A DNA stretch of 64,000 nt from Spirochaetales bacterium (GTDB lineage: Bacteria; Spirochaetota; Spirochaetia; JABMQR01): positions 51,456 through 115,455 of the forward strand of contig JAGYPA010000004.1 of the NCBI GenBank assembly GCA_018399255.1, read 5' to 3'. How positions within the stretch are numbered: position 1 is the first letter of the stretch; each line of letters starts with the position of its first letter. Below are positions 27,500 to 36,210 of this stretch, piece by piece. Under the pieces are notes generated by a model, which made no database searches, was not told where the DNA came from, and saw nothing but the letters and a program-made list of their open reading frames with translations. Made by a program: the position numbers and the translations under genes.

Positions 27500-28554
27500 T
27501 GATTTCTTCTACTGTCAGGCCGGGAAAAGCGGCATGTCGATGTGCCGGTCTCCTCGGGAGAATCGAAAACAGTATGTTCATGTTCTGGACTGCCTGACCC
27601 GAAGCCCCTTTACCAGGTTGTCTATTGCTCCGCCTGCTATCAGTCCTACCGGCGTTTATCCAGGGGTAAAGCCGATATCGCAGTAATTTGATCCTTTACC
27701 CAGCGGGTTTCGGGAAAAACGCCGGTTGGAGGAGCCGGATAAACTTTTCATCAGCATAAAGCTTTCCCGGAAGACCTGCTCGACATCGGAAGATTGCAGT
27801 ACCCTGAGAAACCGTCCCGCATGAAGCTGTAACTCCAGAATACCGCGATTCATGGGAACCAGATGCGGGGTAAAGGTAACCGTTATTTCTGACCGGATAT
27901 AGCTGTCAGCTGCTCTTCAATTTCCGGGTGTGGCGATGGGAGGCAACTCCATAGGCGCCTTGACTGATTCATTGCACTCCGTGAAGAGAGAACCGATTTT
28001 TGCCGAGCGGCCTGCTCAGGAAACTCCCGACTTTGCATCGATAATTACGGTTGCGGGATCGATGAGCCCTGCTTTCAGCAGCGGAGCCAGAGTGAGGATG
28101 GAACAGGTGGTGTAGCATCCCGGATTGGCAATCAGACGTGAGCTTTTTTAGCAGTTCTGTTCCATTCGCATAATCCGTAGACTGCCTGGTCCAGCAGTTC
28201 CGGAGAGTGATGAGTTACCGCGTACCATTGCTCGTAGGTTTCCCGGGATTTCAGACGGTAGTCTGCTCCAGATCGATAATCAAGGTTTTTTCGGATTTCG
28301 GCCGTTATCAGGTTGGATGCAAGTCCGTGAGGCAGGGCAATAAACCCAGTATCATCACATCTCAGCCGCATCTTCGATGGAAGTGTCGCTGAAAAGAGGT
28401 GCCACGCATCCCCCGGAGGCTGCCGAGACAGATTCAGGGATTGCCCGGCATAGGATCGTGAGGTTATGGTCGGGAAACCTGAGGATGGGCGGCCAGTAGA
28501 CGATAGAGCTCCTGCCCGGTACATCCGGGGCTCAATTATTCCTGCTTGTATCAT
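27500..28554 (-). pseudogene. argC: N-acetyl-gamma-glutamyl-phosphate reductase, frameshifted
   Basis: Third step of arginine synthesis and first gene of the cluster. From ATG 28554: MIQAGIIEPRMYRAGAL, degenerate at the first NAD-binding loop, then TSRSYAGQSL, FIALPHGLASNL, GADYRLKSRETYEQWYAVTH and SPELLDQAVYGLCEWNR. After a break the catalytic [14 protein letters not shown] region, VASHRHTPEIEEQL and ITVTFTPHLVPMNRGILELQ appear in other frames. The 3' end is approximate. Confidence 0.83.
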
Positions 28555-28605
28555 ATCTCTTCCCTTTATTGCATAAATATACGAAAATAAGCTTTCATGA
28601 ATGAC

Positions 28606-28634
28606 ATTATACATATTTATTCATTCATGTCCAA
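28606..28634 (-). promoter_or_regulatory. arg operon promoter with ARG-box-like operator
   Basis: On the minus strand TTGGAC (28634-28629), a 17-base spacer and a consensus TATAAT (28611-28606). The spacer contains TGAATAAATATGTA, close to the ArgR box pattern TGAATwwwwATTCA, so repressor would block polymerase. CATGAATGA (28596-28604) and TCATTCATG (28621-28629) form an exact inverted repeat around it, and near-identical TGCATAAATATA / TGTATAAATATA copies flank it at 28570 and 28641. Confidence 0.7.
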
Positions 28635-28871
28635 CCTTTCTGTATAAATATAGGAAAAAAGAGAAATAATCCTGAATGGGTTGACTGTCTCCTTTTCTCA
28701 TATAATAATGTTACTGATGATTGTAAATTGCAATCAGGCAAGGCAATATTTCGCGGCTATCCGGAAAGTAAGGTCGTATGCTATAGTTGCTGACATACCT
28801 CTGCGCATCGTCTGCATCGGGAAACCGACAGATGACAGCAGGACGAAACCCCACTGTCTGGAGGCTGCCCA

Positions 28872-30662
28872 ATGGAAAAAGTCACTGTCCCGAAATGGTC
28901 TCTCCTGTCCATTTATGAAGATTTCGAAACGCCGAAACATCAAAAAGATATAGATGCCCTCAAGGCCGGGACAAAGCAGGTCAGTAAGATACTTCAGGAA
29001 TCGCCTGCATCTGTTACCGAAAAAGCCTTCTGGCTCAAGCGCGTGCTGGATTCTGTAAACACAGTGCTTGCCCTCAATGAAAATCTGGCAGCTTTTGCCT
29101 ATACCCGGTATTCAACCGATACCCGGGACACTTCAGCACTGAGGGGGCTGAATGCCATTGAGGAGATATCTCTTGACGTACAGGCAGTTTCCGTAGGGCT
29201 GAGAAACCGCATAGCCGAACTTCTATCTGATGAGCTGCAGACAGTCCTGGAGGCTGAACCCCTGCTTCAGCCGTACGCTTTCATAATTTCGGAGATGATT
29301 GAGGAGCAGCAGCATCAGATGAGCGAACAGGAAGAAGCCCTGGCTGCCGATCTCGAACGATCAGGGGGGGAAGCCTGGGGAAGACTTCAGGAAGCAGTTT
29401 CCTCAACGATCTCCACGATCTGGAATGAACAGACTGGAGAAAGAAAGACGGTTACCGAACTGCGGGCTCTAGCCTATTCTGCCGATAGGGCAATCCGGGA
29501 AAAAGCCTACCTCAAGGAACTGGAGTTGTGGAAAATGTACGAGGTTCCGCTCGCTTCTGCAGTCAACGGCGTCAAAGGATCTGCAGTATCACTGAACAAA
29601 CGGCGGAAATATCATGATTCACTGGAAAAACCCCTGTTTCAGGCGAGAATTACCAAGAAAACCCTCGACTCCCTGATTCTGGTCATGGAGGAGTCCCTGC
29701 CGATGTTCAGGGAGTACCTGAAGCTCAAGGCTTCTGCAGCAGGACTGGAGAAAATCTCTTTTTACGATATCTTTGCCCCGGTAAAACAGAACTCAAAAGT
29801 CTGGAGTTTTGATGAAGCACGGAATTTCATCATTGACCGATTTTCAGAATTCCATCCCGGAATGGGCGCTTTTGCTGAGAACGCTTTCTCATCTGCCTGG
29901 ATTGATGCCCTGCCGCGTGACGGCAAGGTCGGCGGGGCCTACTGCATAGGATTTCCACTGCAGGGGGAGAGCAGGGTGCTCTGTAATTTTGACGGGAGCC
30001 TCTCTTCCGTATCTACCATTGCACATGAACTTGGGCACGCGTATCATGGTTTTATCTTGAAAGATGAGCCGCCGCTGCTTGGCGACTATCCGATGACCCT
30101 GGCTGAAACCGCCTCCATTTTTGCCGAAACCGTGATTTTCAATGGGGCTATGGTACGGGCGGACAAAGAGGAGAAGATTGTTGTAATTGAGAATTTCCTT
30201 CAGGAATCAACGCAGGTAATTGTTGATATACTCAGCCGTTTTTATTTTGAGAAGGAACTGTTTGCCAGGCGGGAAACAGGTGAGCTTATGCCGGACGAAT
30301 TATGCAGCATGATGATTGATGCCCAGAAAAAAACCTATGGCGACGGCCTCAATGCCGATGAGCTGCACCCGTATATGTGGGCGGTTAAAGGCCATTACTA
30401 TCGGCCGGAACTGGCTTTTTATAATTTCCCGTATGCTTTCGGACAGCTGTTCGGCTTAGGTCTCTATGCCCGGTATCAGACGGAGGGAGAGTCTTTTCGG
30501 GATATGTATGATAAAATTCTTTATTTGACCGGCAGAAAATCAGCCGGGGATGTGGCCGGGCATGCAGGGTTTGATATTGAGAAGCCTGAATTCTGGCGTC
30601 AGGGAATCGCTGTCATTGCCGGATTTGTCGATGAATTCAGAGAAAGCCTTCAGACGGTATAA
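28872..30662 (+). CDS. pepF: Oligoendopeptidase F (M3 family)
   Basis: Zinc metallo-oligopeptidase of 596 residues, the normal PepF length, degrading short peptides in the cytoplasm. The HExxH site is in TIAHELGHAYHGF with the downstream Glu in MTLAETASIFAET. C-terminal substrate-binding blocks include WAVKGHYYRPELAFYNFPYA and FGQLFGLGLYARY. GGAGG ends 7 bases before the ATG. No signal peptide is seen. Peptidolysis fits the amino acid fermentation operon elsewhere in the window. The ATP-grasp gene starts 13 bases downstream. Confidence 0.95.
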   Translation: MEKVTVPKWSLLSIYEDFETPKHQKDIDALKAGTKQVSKILQESPASVTEKAFWLKRVLDSVNTVLALNENLAAFAYTRYSTDTRDTSALRGLNAIEEISLDVQAVSVGLRNRIAELLSDELQTVLEAEPLLQPYAFIISEMIEEQQHQMSEQEEALAADLERSGGEAWGRLQEAVSSTISTIWNEQTGERKTVTELRALAYSADRAIREKAYLKELELWKMYEVPLASAVNGVKGSAVSLNKRRKYHDSLEKPLFQARITKKTLDSLILVMEESLPMFREYLKLKASAAGLEKISFYDIFAPVKQNSKVWSFDEARNFIIDRFSEFHPGMGAFAENAFSSAWIDALPRDGKVGGAYCIGFPLQGESRVLCNFDGSLSSVSTIAHELGHAYHGFILKDEPPLLGDYPMTLAETASIFAETVIFNGAMVRADKEEKIVVIENFLQESTQVIVDILSRFYFEKELFARRETGELMPDELCSMMIDAQKKTYGDGLNADELHPYMWAVKGHYYRPELAFYNFPYAFGQLFGLGLYARYQTEGESFRDMYDKILYLTGRKSAGDVAGHAGFDIEKPEFWRQGIAVIAGFVDEFRESLQTV

Positions 30663-30675
30663 CGGAGATATTGAG

Positions 30676-31926
30676 ATGAGCAGTAATTCAGCCAGTTTAC
30701 AGGGTAAGGCGGCAGCTGTCTCGAGGCAGTCTCGCAGGATTGACGGGTTTGTCCATAACAGGAAGCTGCGGATGGCGATAGATGTGGTCGAGCGCATTGA
30801 GGCTGATCGGAGAAGCCGTGATCCCGATTCCGGATGGGAGAACCTGCCCTGGCTGATTCAGTATTATCCGCTGCTCATCAAATATTTTTATCATCTGGGC
30901 AAGGTGTCGGCTTTGAATCCAGGAATAGGGGGGATCGGAGGGCTTATTGGTGCCTCGAAAATCAAGATTCTGAAAAACCTCCATTCATCATCATATGCGG
31001 CCACCCTTTATATCAGATTTGGGATCCATGAAGAAGAACTTGAAAAGCTGGTATCGGAAAAATTCAGCGGGTTTCCAGAGCAGCCGCTCATATGCAAGCC
31101 TGACCGGGGCGAACGGTCGATCAATGTGAAAAAAGTCAGTTCATTCGACGAACTTGCCGTATATTTGCATGAAGCGAAAGAAGATTTCCTTATCCAGGAG
31201 TATATTCCCGGGCCCGAGGAGCTGGGGGTCAGCTGCTTCAGAAGTCTTGATGACGGCCGGTTGGAAATTGCGGCGGTTGTGCGTAGAATCCTTGTCAAAG
31301 GCCTTGGTGACGGTGTATCGACTCTGGGGGAGCTGATAGATGCTGCCGACATACCTGAGAGCAGGAAGGATCGTATAAGACAAAGCTATATGCCGAAGCA
31401 GCTTGCAGTTGTCCCGCCTGCAGACAGTCTGGTTATGCTCAGCCCGGTAGCCGCACTCTCCTTTGGAACGGTAATTGAAGAGGTTCACCGGGAGGATTAT
31501 CCCGAGGGATTTGCGCGGCTGGAAGAGCATATTAACGCTATTTGCATTAATGATGAGGGTGTGCCGTTTGATGGCTTCAATTACGGGCGGTTCGATTATC
31601 GGGCAGAGAGTCTCGATGCGCTGTTTGCCGGACACGGCAAGATTCTCGAACTGAACGGAGCTGCTGCCATGGCTCTGCATGCCTGCGTCCCCGGCCTTCA
31701 AGCCGAAGAGCGCTATGCGATTTTCATAGATTTTTTTGACCGCATGCTTGAGCTTTGCCGGGCAAACCGCAGAAGCGGAAAGGGGCGATACCTGCCCTTG
31801 ATCTTCCTCTATTTGAAGTCCAGAAAGCGGCTTCACCATACCTCCGTGCAGTGGGCTGAAGTCAGCGCTGCCCTTAAGGAGATTCGGAAGATGAGAATAC
31901 AGCTGAAGCGGGAAAAGAGAAATTGA
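30676..31926 (+). CDS. ATP-grasp domain protein of unknown substrate
   Basis: Protein of 416 residues with a mid-protein ATP-grasp fold: ICKPDRGERSINVKKVSS, FLIQEYIPGPEELGVSCF, KGLGDGVSTLGELI and the metal-binding end FDYRAESLD...KILELNGAAA. This layout resembles the D-Ala-D-Ala ligase/CarB-type ligases that join a carboxylate to an amine through an acyl-phosphate, but the substrate cannot be read from sequence. GGAG precedes ATG 30676. It overlaps rlmD by 4 bases (TTGA) and follows pepF closely, so the three are one operon. Confidence 0.75.
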   Translation: MSSNSASLQGKAAAVSRQSRRIDGFVHNRKLRMAIDVVERIEADRRSRDPDSGWENLPWLIQYYPLLIKYFYHLGKVSALNPGIGGIGGLIGASKIKILKNLHSSSYAATLYIRFGIHEEELEKLVSEKFSGFPEQPLICKPDRGERSINVKKVSSFDELAVYLHEAKEDFLIQEYIPGPEELGVSCFRSLDDGRLEIAAVVRRILVKGLGDGVSTLGELIDAADIPESRKDRIRQSYMPKQLAVVPPADSLVMLSPVAALSFGTVIEEVHREDYPEGFARLEEHINAICINDEGVPFDGFNYGRFDYRAESLDALFAGHGKILELNGAAAMALHACVPGLQAEERYAIFIDFFDRMLELCRANRRSGKGRYLPLIFLYLKSRKRLHHTSVQWAEVSAALKEIRKMRIQLKREKRN

Positions 31927-33200
31927 GCAATCTGCTGCGTGTGACTGTTGAGAAGCTTGTCCAGGGCGGCCGAGGATTTGCCCGTACCCCAAACGGGGTA
32001 CTGTTTATTGAAGGAGCCCTTCCCGGAGAAGTTGTGTTATGCAGGCCTGTCAGAGGAAAAAGCCGCAAGGGTTACAGCGAGGCCGAAACCGTAGAAGTTG
32101 TTACGCCTTCTTCCCTGCGGGCTCAACCGATATGTCCCTATTACGGTATTTGCGGAGGATGTGATCTTCAGCACCTCAGCGCCGAAGCCCAGCCGGGGAT
32201 GAAAAGGACCATACTTCTGGAGAATCTGCGGAGAATAGGCGGACTGAGTGATGCGGGTGAGGTCACGATTACCGCAGGTTTATCAGAACAGTACAGAGTT
32301 CGTGCCCGGTTTCAGCTGGCTGATACTGAAACTGATACTGAATCGAATCCGAAACCGCATAGGGGCGGAAATACAGATCGAAAACAGCTTAAGGCAGGGT
32401 TTTTCCAGAGAGGGTCTCATAACGTCGTTCCGATACAACGGTGTCCGCTCCTTATTCCAGAACTCAATGCACTTCTGGAGGAGCCTGCATTGCTGGAGAG
32501 GGCTGCCGGTATTTCGCAGAAAGACAGTCTGAGCAAGCAGCAGAAAGGTGTCTTTGCCGCTGCTAATGCTGCCTGCTATGCGCTGGGGAAGGAAGAAATA
32601 ACCCTGCAGGTTCTCGATAAGAATTTTCTCACTCAGCCGAGGCTCTTTTTCCAGTCCAATCCGGCACTCTTTGGAATTCTGGTGAAGGATTTTCTGGATG
32701 GGCTGCAGGGGGACCATGCTGCAGATCTGTATTCCGGGGTAGGAACCCTTGCGGCATTTCTGGCCGACAATTTTACCCGCATAACAGCGGTGGAACAGAA
32801 TCCCGGCTGCCGGCATTATACGGAGCAGAACCTGCCCGCCCACGCCAATGTTTTCAGCAAATCGGTAGAGGAATGGGTTAGCACCGCAGAAAAGCAGCCG
32901 GTTGACCTGCTTACGGTAGATCCGCCGCGTACCGGCCTTTCACCCGAAACCGTTACCGCCATTCTCAAGATGCGCCCGGCGAAAATTCTCTACATTTCCT
33001 GCGACAGCGCTACCTTCAGCCGGGATCTTAAGATTCTTACCGGCATCGGCATCAGTTCAGGAACGGACGTTGGTAAATCCCGAACTCGTTATGAAATTCA
33101 GAGAATAGGGGCATACGATCTCTATCCTCATACATCCCACCTGGAAACGGCGGCCTTGCTTGTCAGGGAGAAGCCAGGGCTGCAGTCAGTTCATGCATGA
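31923..33200 (+). CDS. rlmD: 23S rRNA (uracil-C5)-methyltransferase, RlmD/TrmA family
   Basis: Class I SAM methyltransferase with an Fe-S cluster, 425 residues. The N-terminal TRAM domain has TVEKLVQGGRGFARTPNG. Cluster cysteines are in PICPYYGICGGCDLQHL, with the fourth in QRCPLL. The catalytic domain has LYSGVGTLAAFLADN (SAM loop), TVDPPRTGLSPE and LYISCDSATFSRDL with the nucleophilic Cys. It starts at TTG 31923, coupled to the ATP-grasp gene, and its 3' end overlaps the convergent lipoprotein gene by 38 bases. RlmD and RlmC/TrmA targets cannot be separated with certainty. Confidence 0.9.
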   Translation: MSNLLRVTVEKLVQGGRGFARTPNGVLFIEGALPGEVVLCRPVRGKSRKGYSEAETVEVVTPSSLRAQPICPYYGICGGCDLQHLSAEAQPGMKRTILLENLRRIGGLSDAGEVTITAGLSEQYRVRARFQLADTETDTESNPKPHRGGNTDRKQLKAGFFQRGSHNVVPIQRCPLLIPELNALLEEPALLERAAGISQKDSLSKQQKGVFAAANAACYALGKEEITLQVLDKNFLTQPRLFFQSNPALFGILVKDFLDGLQGDHAADLYSGVGTLAAFLADNFTRITAVEQNPGCRHYTEQNLPAHANVFSKSVEEWVSTAEKQPVDLLTVDPPRTGLSPETVTAILKMRPAKILYISCDSATFSRDLKILTGIGISSGTDVGKSRTRYEIQRIGAYDLYPHTSHLETAALLVREKPGLQSVHA

Positions 33201-34269
33201 ATTCATACGGATCTGAAGATGCGCCGTCAAGCGGGCTGAGTTTTCTCAGTACTTCCGCCAGATCACCATCATAGGCCTGATACATTTCCTCGAACAATTT
33301 CCTGTTTCCGTAATAGGTATGATAGAGAGCGATAAAGGCATTGTTGATGGGGATTTCCGGGACATGCTCATAGAGTTTTGTTTCGTAACGTTGGGTATAG
33401 GTCTTTCCGAACTCTTCTTTAAAGCCGGCAATTATCCGACTTTTTTCCCTTTCCTTGGCGGAATCTTCCAGGCTGTCCGAGTAGAGGGCTTCCAGTTCCC
33501 TGCGAAGCCCGGTTATATCTTCCAGCCAGCGCTCGCGGTCCCGTTTCTCTTTTTCCATACGGTCAAGCTCATCGGATTCTCTGCCGAACATACTGATTAT
33601 AAAATCACGAGCGCCGATCTCCCCCGCAAACGAGGCAAGTTCTTCATTGAACTGGGAGCTGTTTTTAACCCAGATAGTGGCATGGATCTGCTCATGAATG
33701 AGTATTTCGGCAAGGCGGTGGATCGGATAGTCTGTCATGAATGAATAGAGCGGATCCCGTGAAAATCCCAGCGTGCTGAAAGCATCGACGCCGCGAATCC
33801 AGGTGTCGTAGCCTTTGGCAGAAAGGCGTTCAGCTTCCTTTTCGGCATCAGCTATAGTGAAAAATCCTTTGTAGGGTACACTCCCGACAAGCGGGAATTT
33901 CCAGAGGTATGGGCTGAGGGAGATATTACCTGCCCCTGAAACAACGGCAGCAAGAAAGCTTTTATCGGTTCTGATAAAAGTCGTGTAGTTTCTGCTCTCT
34001 TTGAGTCCGAGATTTTCGACGGCAAATTGGCGTATGAAGTTCGTGTTTCGGAAAAATAGTTCTTCATCAGAGGTGATATCTTCAGATTTTACTATTTTTT
34101 CGACAGGAACGGCTGATAATCTTTCTGTGAGAAGATAGGAACCCTGCTTTAGAAGGTAGCAGCCCGACTGAAGTGAGGCAAAGAGCATAACAAGGAAAGA
34201 ACTGAAAAACACTGCTTTATTGGAGGACTGCACACGGTACCTGCCTTTGAGGAAACGATTAGGCACCAT
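33163..34269 (-). CDS. Predicted aminopeptidase lipoprotein
   Basis: Protein of up to 368 residues of the predicted-aminopeptidase family (PF10023 type). A hydrophobic segment AVFFSSFLVMLFASLQSGC ends in a lipobox (LQSGC), so it is probably a lipoprotein exported through Sec and acylated by Lgt/Lsp/Lnt. The zinc motif is HEQIH in LAEILIHEQIHATIW, followed by the second Glu region QFNEELASFAGEIGARDF. A long charged helical stretch (about 230-300) follows. The ATG at 34269 has no clear ribosome site; a GTG at 34233 would give a tighter signal peptide. Activity is unproven for the family. Confidence 0.75.
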   Translation of the reverse strand: MVPNRFLKGRYRVQSSNKAVFFSSFLVMLFASLQSGCYLLKQGSYLLTERLSAVPVEKIVKSEDITSDEELFFRNTNFIRQFAVENLGLKESRNYTTFIRTDKSFLAAVVSGAGNISLSPYLWKFPLVGSVPYKGFFTIADAEKEAERLSAKGYDTWIRGVDAFSTLGFSRDPLYSFMTDYPIHRLAEILIHEQIHATIWVKNSSQFNEELASFAGEIGARDFIISMFGRESDELDRMEKEKRDRERWLEDITGLRRELEALYSDSLEDSAKEREKSRIIAGFKEEFGKTYTQRYETKLYEHVPEIPINNAFIALYHTYYGNRKLFEEMYQAYDGDLAEVLRKLSPLDGASSDPYEFMHELTAALASP

Positions 34270-34498
34270 ATATTGAGCCTGTTTTACTATAGCGCACTAT
34301 AAACTAAAAAAAAACTCATGAAGTACGAAAAATGTAACCATTATGGGCAGTAAAGGATTATATTAACGTAAACGATGCAAAGTAGTGGCGTCGTTACAGA
34401 GCAAAGGCACCAAAGGCGGGCGGGTACATATTCTGCAGGAATCAACCAGCTGAATGTTATTGAAGATACCAGCCTGTTTTTTTATAAGGAGAAGTAAG

Positions 34499-35104
34499 AT
34501 GAGTAAGCGTTTATTAATTTTATCAGTTGTATGTATGCTGCCGGTTTCACTCTTTGCAGTGGATCTTATCGGTCTCAGAATTGGCCCCACAGCAATGCTG
34601 AATTATGAGATCAATCCTGAAGAGGTAGATGAGGATTTCTTTGCCAACTTGGAGATTGACGACTTCAGCCTGGGACTTGATGCCCGTTTCAATCTGACAG
34701 TGTTTGAAGTGAATGCACTGGCGCTGATTGAACCGAAGACCAATGACGACGGGGATCTGTATGGAGCCAATATAAAAGCTAATATCGGAGCCGGGATTTC
34801 ATTGCCGCTGCTCGATATTATCAGATTAGGTGTCTTTGCCGGGCCGGCACTCAACTTTGCTCTAACCCCGGAAGGGATAGAAGATGATGATTTTCCAATG
34901 AGTGAGGATGAGCTTTTTGCATCCAATCTTTTTCTCAGATTGACTGCCGATGTAATGCTGGGCAATATTTCGGTTGGCGGTACCTACATTCTGGATACCA
35001 ATACCAATTTGAATAACATTCTGGATCCGGGGTTTGAGCCAGGGGATGTCTTTGACAGCCTGATCGGCCAGGCAGGAGTTTCTGTGCTGTTCGAACTTTT
35101 CTAG
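34499..35104 (+). CDS. Small outer-membrane beta-barrel-type protein (copy 1)
   Basis: Secreted protein of 201 residues. A signal peptide MSKRLLILSVVCMLPVSLFA is followed by alternating polar/hydrophobic strands rich in Gly, Asp and Asn, ending in a C-terminal aromatic LFELF typical of outer-membrane barrels. AAGGAGA precedes ATG 34499. The next gene is a clear paralogue (shared GPTAMLNY / GPAAILNY and FSLGLDARFN / FSFGADVRFN). No function is assigned; an OmpX-like or surface-exposed barrel is likely. Confidence 0.65.
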   Translation: MSKRLLILSVVCMLPVSLFAVDLIGLRIGPTAMLNYEINPEEVDEDFFANLEIDDFSLGLDARFNLTVFEVNALALIEPKTNDDGDLYGANIKANIGAGISLPLLDIIRLGVFAGPALNFALTPEGIEDDDFPMSEDELFASNLFLRLTADVMLGNISVGGTYILDTNTNLNNILDPGFEPGDVFDSLIGQAGVSVLFELF

Positions 35105-35158
35105 TTCGTCAGCTTTAAAGTTGCAGGCAGAACGGTGACTTTCTGCCCAGAAATAGGA

Positions 35159-35189
35159 TGAAAGCAAGAAAAAAACATTTTTGCTTTCA
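35159..35189 (+). repeat. Hairpin after copy 1 barrel gene
   Basis: TGAAAGCAA (35159-35167) pairs exactly with TTGCTTTCA (35181-35189), extended by A/T pairing in the loop. It may end the upstream gene but lacks a T-tail. Its right arm overlaps the -35 of the next promoter. Confidence 0.4.
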
Positions 35190-35214
35190 AAGTTAGTGAT
35201 TTTGAGTTTATAAT
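35186..35214 (+). promoter_or_regulatory. Promoter of copy 2 barrel gene
   Basis: TTCAAA (35186-35191), a 17-base spacer and consensus TATAAT (35209-35214), about 58 bases before the copy 2 start. Confidence 0.5.
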
Positions 35215-35272
35215 AGACGGAAATTGTCTATTTGACTAAATAAAAAAAGATGTATTAGTGGGGGAATTCAGT

Positions 35273-35884
35273 ATGAAAAAAAAATTGTTTATTTTTATGA
35301 TGGTTATATTGATGGTGCTGCCTGCAGCCGTGTTTGCAGGTGGATTTCTCGGGTTGAAAGTGGGACCTGCGGCTATTTTGAACTATCCGATCAATCTTGA
35401 AAGTGACGAACTTGAGGATTATGGAGATCTGACTCTGGATGATTTTTCATTCGGTGCCGATGTCCGTTTTAATGTAAGCATTCTGGAACTTTCTGCCCTT
35501 ATTCAGGGACAGCTCCTGGATGAGCAGTCAGCTTCTTTGAGCTTGGTTTGGTAGGAGATTCAGCCTTTGTCTACGGTTATGTGGGTCTTGGCGCCTCACT
35601 TGAACTGCTCGGTCTGGTGGATCTCGGCCTGACTGCAGGACCCTATCTTTCCGCGGCATCGATTCTGTAGGGTTGACTGCTTTTAATCCCGAATACATGG
35701 ATAGTTTTTCCCCTCTTTATCCGGGCAACCGCGGACGTTAACCTTGGCGGGCTTTCGGTCGGAGAAGTTTCTCTTAGTTTGATCCGGGGCGTAACTTATT
35801 GGTGAACTTCAGGATCGATTTTTACTCCACCGGAGAAATTTCTCCCTCGCTATATCGGTGTATCCGTCCTCTTCTCCCTTTTCT
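35273..35884 (+). pseudogene. Outer-membrane barrel-type protein (copy 2), frameshifted
   Basis: Paralogue of the preceding gene. It starts with a good signal peptide (MKKKLFIFMMVILMVLPAAV then FAGG) and reads GLKVGPAAILNYPINL and DDFSFGADVRFNVSILELSAL before a stop at 35552. The homology continues in other frames (FVYGYVGLGASLELLGLVDL, ATADVNLGGLSVGE) and ends YIGVSVLFSLF, matching the copy 1 end. At least three frame changes are needed. The promoter and ribosome site look intact, so breakage is recent or artefactual. Confidence 0.7.
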
Positions 35885-35936
35885 AGATATCGGCTGACGG
35901 TGTAGAAGTTAGAAGATACCGAACAAAAAAAAACAT

Positions 35937-35970
35937 AACCCGCTGCGGCAAAAGTCTGCAGCGGGTTTTT
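35937..35970 (+). terminator. Intrinsic terminator before the pyr operon
   Basis: Perfect 10-bp stem AACCCGCTGC (35937-35946) / GCAGCGGGTT (35958-35967) with an 11-base loop and Ts to 35970. It separates the barrel genes from the pyr promoter 5 bases later. Confidence 0.85.
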
Positions 35971-35974
35971 GGCA

Positions 35975-36003
35975 TTGACTAAAGCTCCCGCTTTTGCTAT
36001 AGT
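35975..36003 (+). promoter_or_regulatory. pyr operon sigma70 promoter
   Basis: TTGACT (35975-35980), an exact 17-base spacer and TATAGT (35998-36003). It lies directly after a terminator and upstream of the pyrB coding region, giving a leader of about 200 bases. Confidence 0.7.
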
Positions 36004-36123
36004 CTGAAACCAAATAGAGGAAGTTGAATGGGACAGGACGCCGAACAGTACAGAATCGATGCTGCTGAGAATCTTGCCGGCGACGTGTTTCCGTTGCGGC
36101 AGACACTATATTTATGGAATTAT

Positions 36124-36147
36124 AACCGGTATTTTTATACCGGTTTT
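36124..36147 (+). terminator. Attenuator-like hairpin in the pyr leader
   Basis: AACCGGTAT (36124-36132) and ATACCGGTT (36137-36145) form a perfect 9-bp stem with a TTTT loop, followed by TT. It lies between the pyr promoter and the pyrB start. The leader also holds an ATG at 36028 with GAGGA 6 bases upstream, opening a frame with YLWNYNRYFYTGF just before and through the hairpin. This recalls leader-peptide attenuation of enterobacterial pyrBI, though the T-run is short. Confidence 0.4.
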
Positions 36148-36210
36148 GCGGCATTTTGCAGTACCAGACTTGCTGCAGCTGGCGATAGCTATAACTGGAA
36201 AAGGGAGACC

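Noticed and set aside
28681..28953. 90-codon frame before pepF
   Set aside because: It overlaps the pepF start in another frame, and pepF has the better ribosome site and full-length homology.
31141..31992. 283-codon minus-strand frame opposite the ATP-grasp gene
   Set aside because: The plus-strand protein has clear ATP-grasp motifs over the same bases; the reverse frame shows no recognisable domain.
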